From DAOQTX01 sp035340715 (GTDB lineage Bacteria > Bacteroidota > Bacteroidia > AKYH767-A > OLB10), in the NCBI GenBank assembly GCA_035340715.1, contig DAOQTX010000042.1, forward strand, positions 1 through 26,231: a stretch of DNA of 26,231 nt. Reading direction: 5' to 3'. Of this stretch, positions 25,989-26,231 are shown in pieces (within the stretch, counting starts at the first letter, position 1; every line of letters starts with the position of its first letter). The notes beneath the pieces were generated by a model, which was not told where the DNA came from, made no database searches, and worked only from the letters and a program-made list of their open reading frames with translations. Both the position numbers and the translations under genes were made by a program.

Positions 25989-26032
25989 AAAACTCCTCTG
26001 TACTATGGTATTGGTACAGGGGTGTTTTTTTT
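25989..26032 (+). terminator. intrinsic terminator after the last T9SS gene
   Basis: AAAACTCCTCTGTAC (25989-26003) pairs with GTACAGGGGTGTTTT (26014-26028) with one T/T mismatch and one T/G wobble, loop 10 nt, then a T-run to 26032. The T-run is shared with copy 2 of the structured repeat. Confidence 0.8.
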
Positions 26033-26081
26033 GGGGGGTGTTGTGGCACTAATGCCCCTTTTTATAGGGGGTAAATTGCCA
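26025..26081 (-). repeat. structured intergenic repeat, copy 2 (inverted)
   Basis: Read on the minus strand, 26081 to 26043 gives TGGCAATTTAC, a C-tract, an A/T loop, a G-tract, then GGCATTAGTGCCAC; 30 of 39 positions equal copy 1. The outer 11 and 14 nt are identical. The middle differs, but the tracts still pair: C-run at 26067-26071, G-run at 26055-26058. It continues with a second C-tract (26033-26038) and eight A, matching the layout of copy 1. The G-tract can pair with either C-tract, so two exclusive hairpins are possible. Nothing is encoded here. Confidence 0.7.
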
Positions 26082-26165
26082 AATCCTATTATTAAATTTG
26101 AATCAAGCATGCAGCATCATTCGCATGCCATTCATTAGTTGTTTGATTTATTAAAAATTTAACCC

Positions 26166-26231
26166 ATGAAAAAACTCATCATCAGTTGTAATCAAACCAT
26201 AATTCATCATCAAGAAAACATAATTCACCAT
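26166..26231 (+). CDS. possible start of a gene, cut by the window end
   Basis: ATG at 26166 after an AT-rich, SD-free leader typical of this genome opens 22 codons with no stop before the end of the window. The MKK start resembles local signal peptides, but the following residues (LIISCNQTIIHH) are polar and His-rich, not a normal signal sequence. A TAAATTTG box lies at 26093-26100, and a GCATGC pair (26107-26112, 26123-26128) forms a small hairpin between it and the ATG. Real or not cannot be told from this fragment. Confidence 0.25.
   Translation, partial: MKKLIISCNQTIIHHQENIIHH

Noticed and set aside
25805..26074. 89-codon plus-strand frame running from the last T9SS gene through its terminator
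   Set aside because: It overlaps the sorting domain in another frame and crosses the terminator and the repeat; no independent start signal.

Overview
The window is a stretch of Bacteroidota chromosome, probably from a free-living gliding or secreting lineage in the broad Flavobacteriia/Chitinophagia/Saprospiria range; I cannot place it more narrowly. The reasons are: five secreted proteins that end in a type IX secretion (T9SS) type A sorting domain; a GldA-type ABC ATPase; repeated promoter boxes of the phylum-specific form TTTG (-33) plus TAnnTTTG (-7); AT-rich start regions without Shine-Dalgarno sequences; and roughly 40% G+C. No phage, insertion sequence, CRISPR array or rRNA operon is visible.

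Layout. 1-286 holds a small inverted repeat and one copy of a structured repeat. 287-3294 carries a putative lipoprotein, an initiator tRNA-fMet on the minus strand, and the tandem ribosome-assembly GTPases era and der. Adenine deaminase (minus) converges on der with a 2-nt gap. 5033-10013 carries recG, a lipoprotein that resembles a protease propeptide, and a T9SS reprolysin-like metallopeptidase. 10014-10408 is a gap holding a possible 31-residue membrane peptide and a terminator. A five-module fibronectin III T9SS protein (minus) is divergent from pheT, which is followed by aconitase. 17117-21140 holds a fasciclin-domain lipoprotein and two divergent T9SS proteins, one with BNR/Asp-box repeats and strong codon bias. 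rsgA-dtd (minus) is divergent from gldA-metK. A last T9SS protein with a lectin/glucanase-like fold, a strong terminator, a second copy of the structured repeat and possibly the start of another gene close the window.

How it fits together. There are two themes: translation and ribosome quality control (tRNA-fMet, era, der, pheT, dtd, rsgA), and surface or secreted proteins (T9SS cargo, lipoproteins, gldA). Metabolic genes (ade, acn, metK) and recG lie between them.

Most noteworthy: (1) a pair of inverted, structured repeats at 199-252 and 26025-26081, whose outer blocks are identical while the tracts between them differ in a way that keeps base-pairing; (2) a free-standing lipoprotein copy of the metallopeptidase propeptide directly upstream of that peptidase; (3) a predicted 31-aa single-span membrane peptide with its own promoter-like box; (4) a shift in strand composition across the window. 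Most other content is ordinary core chromosome.
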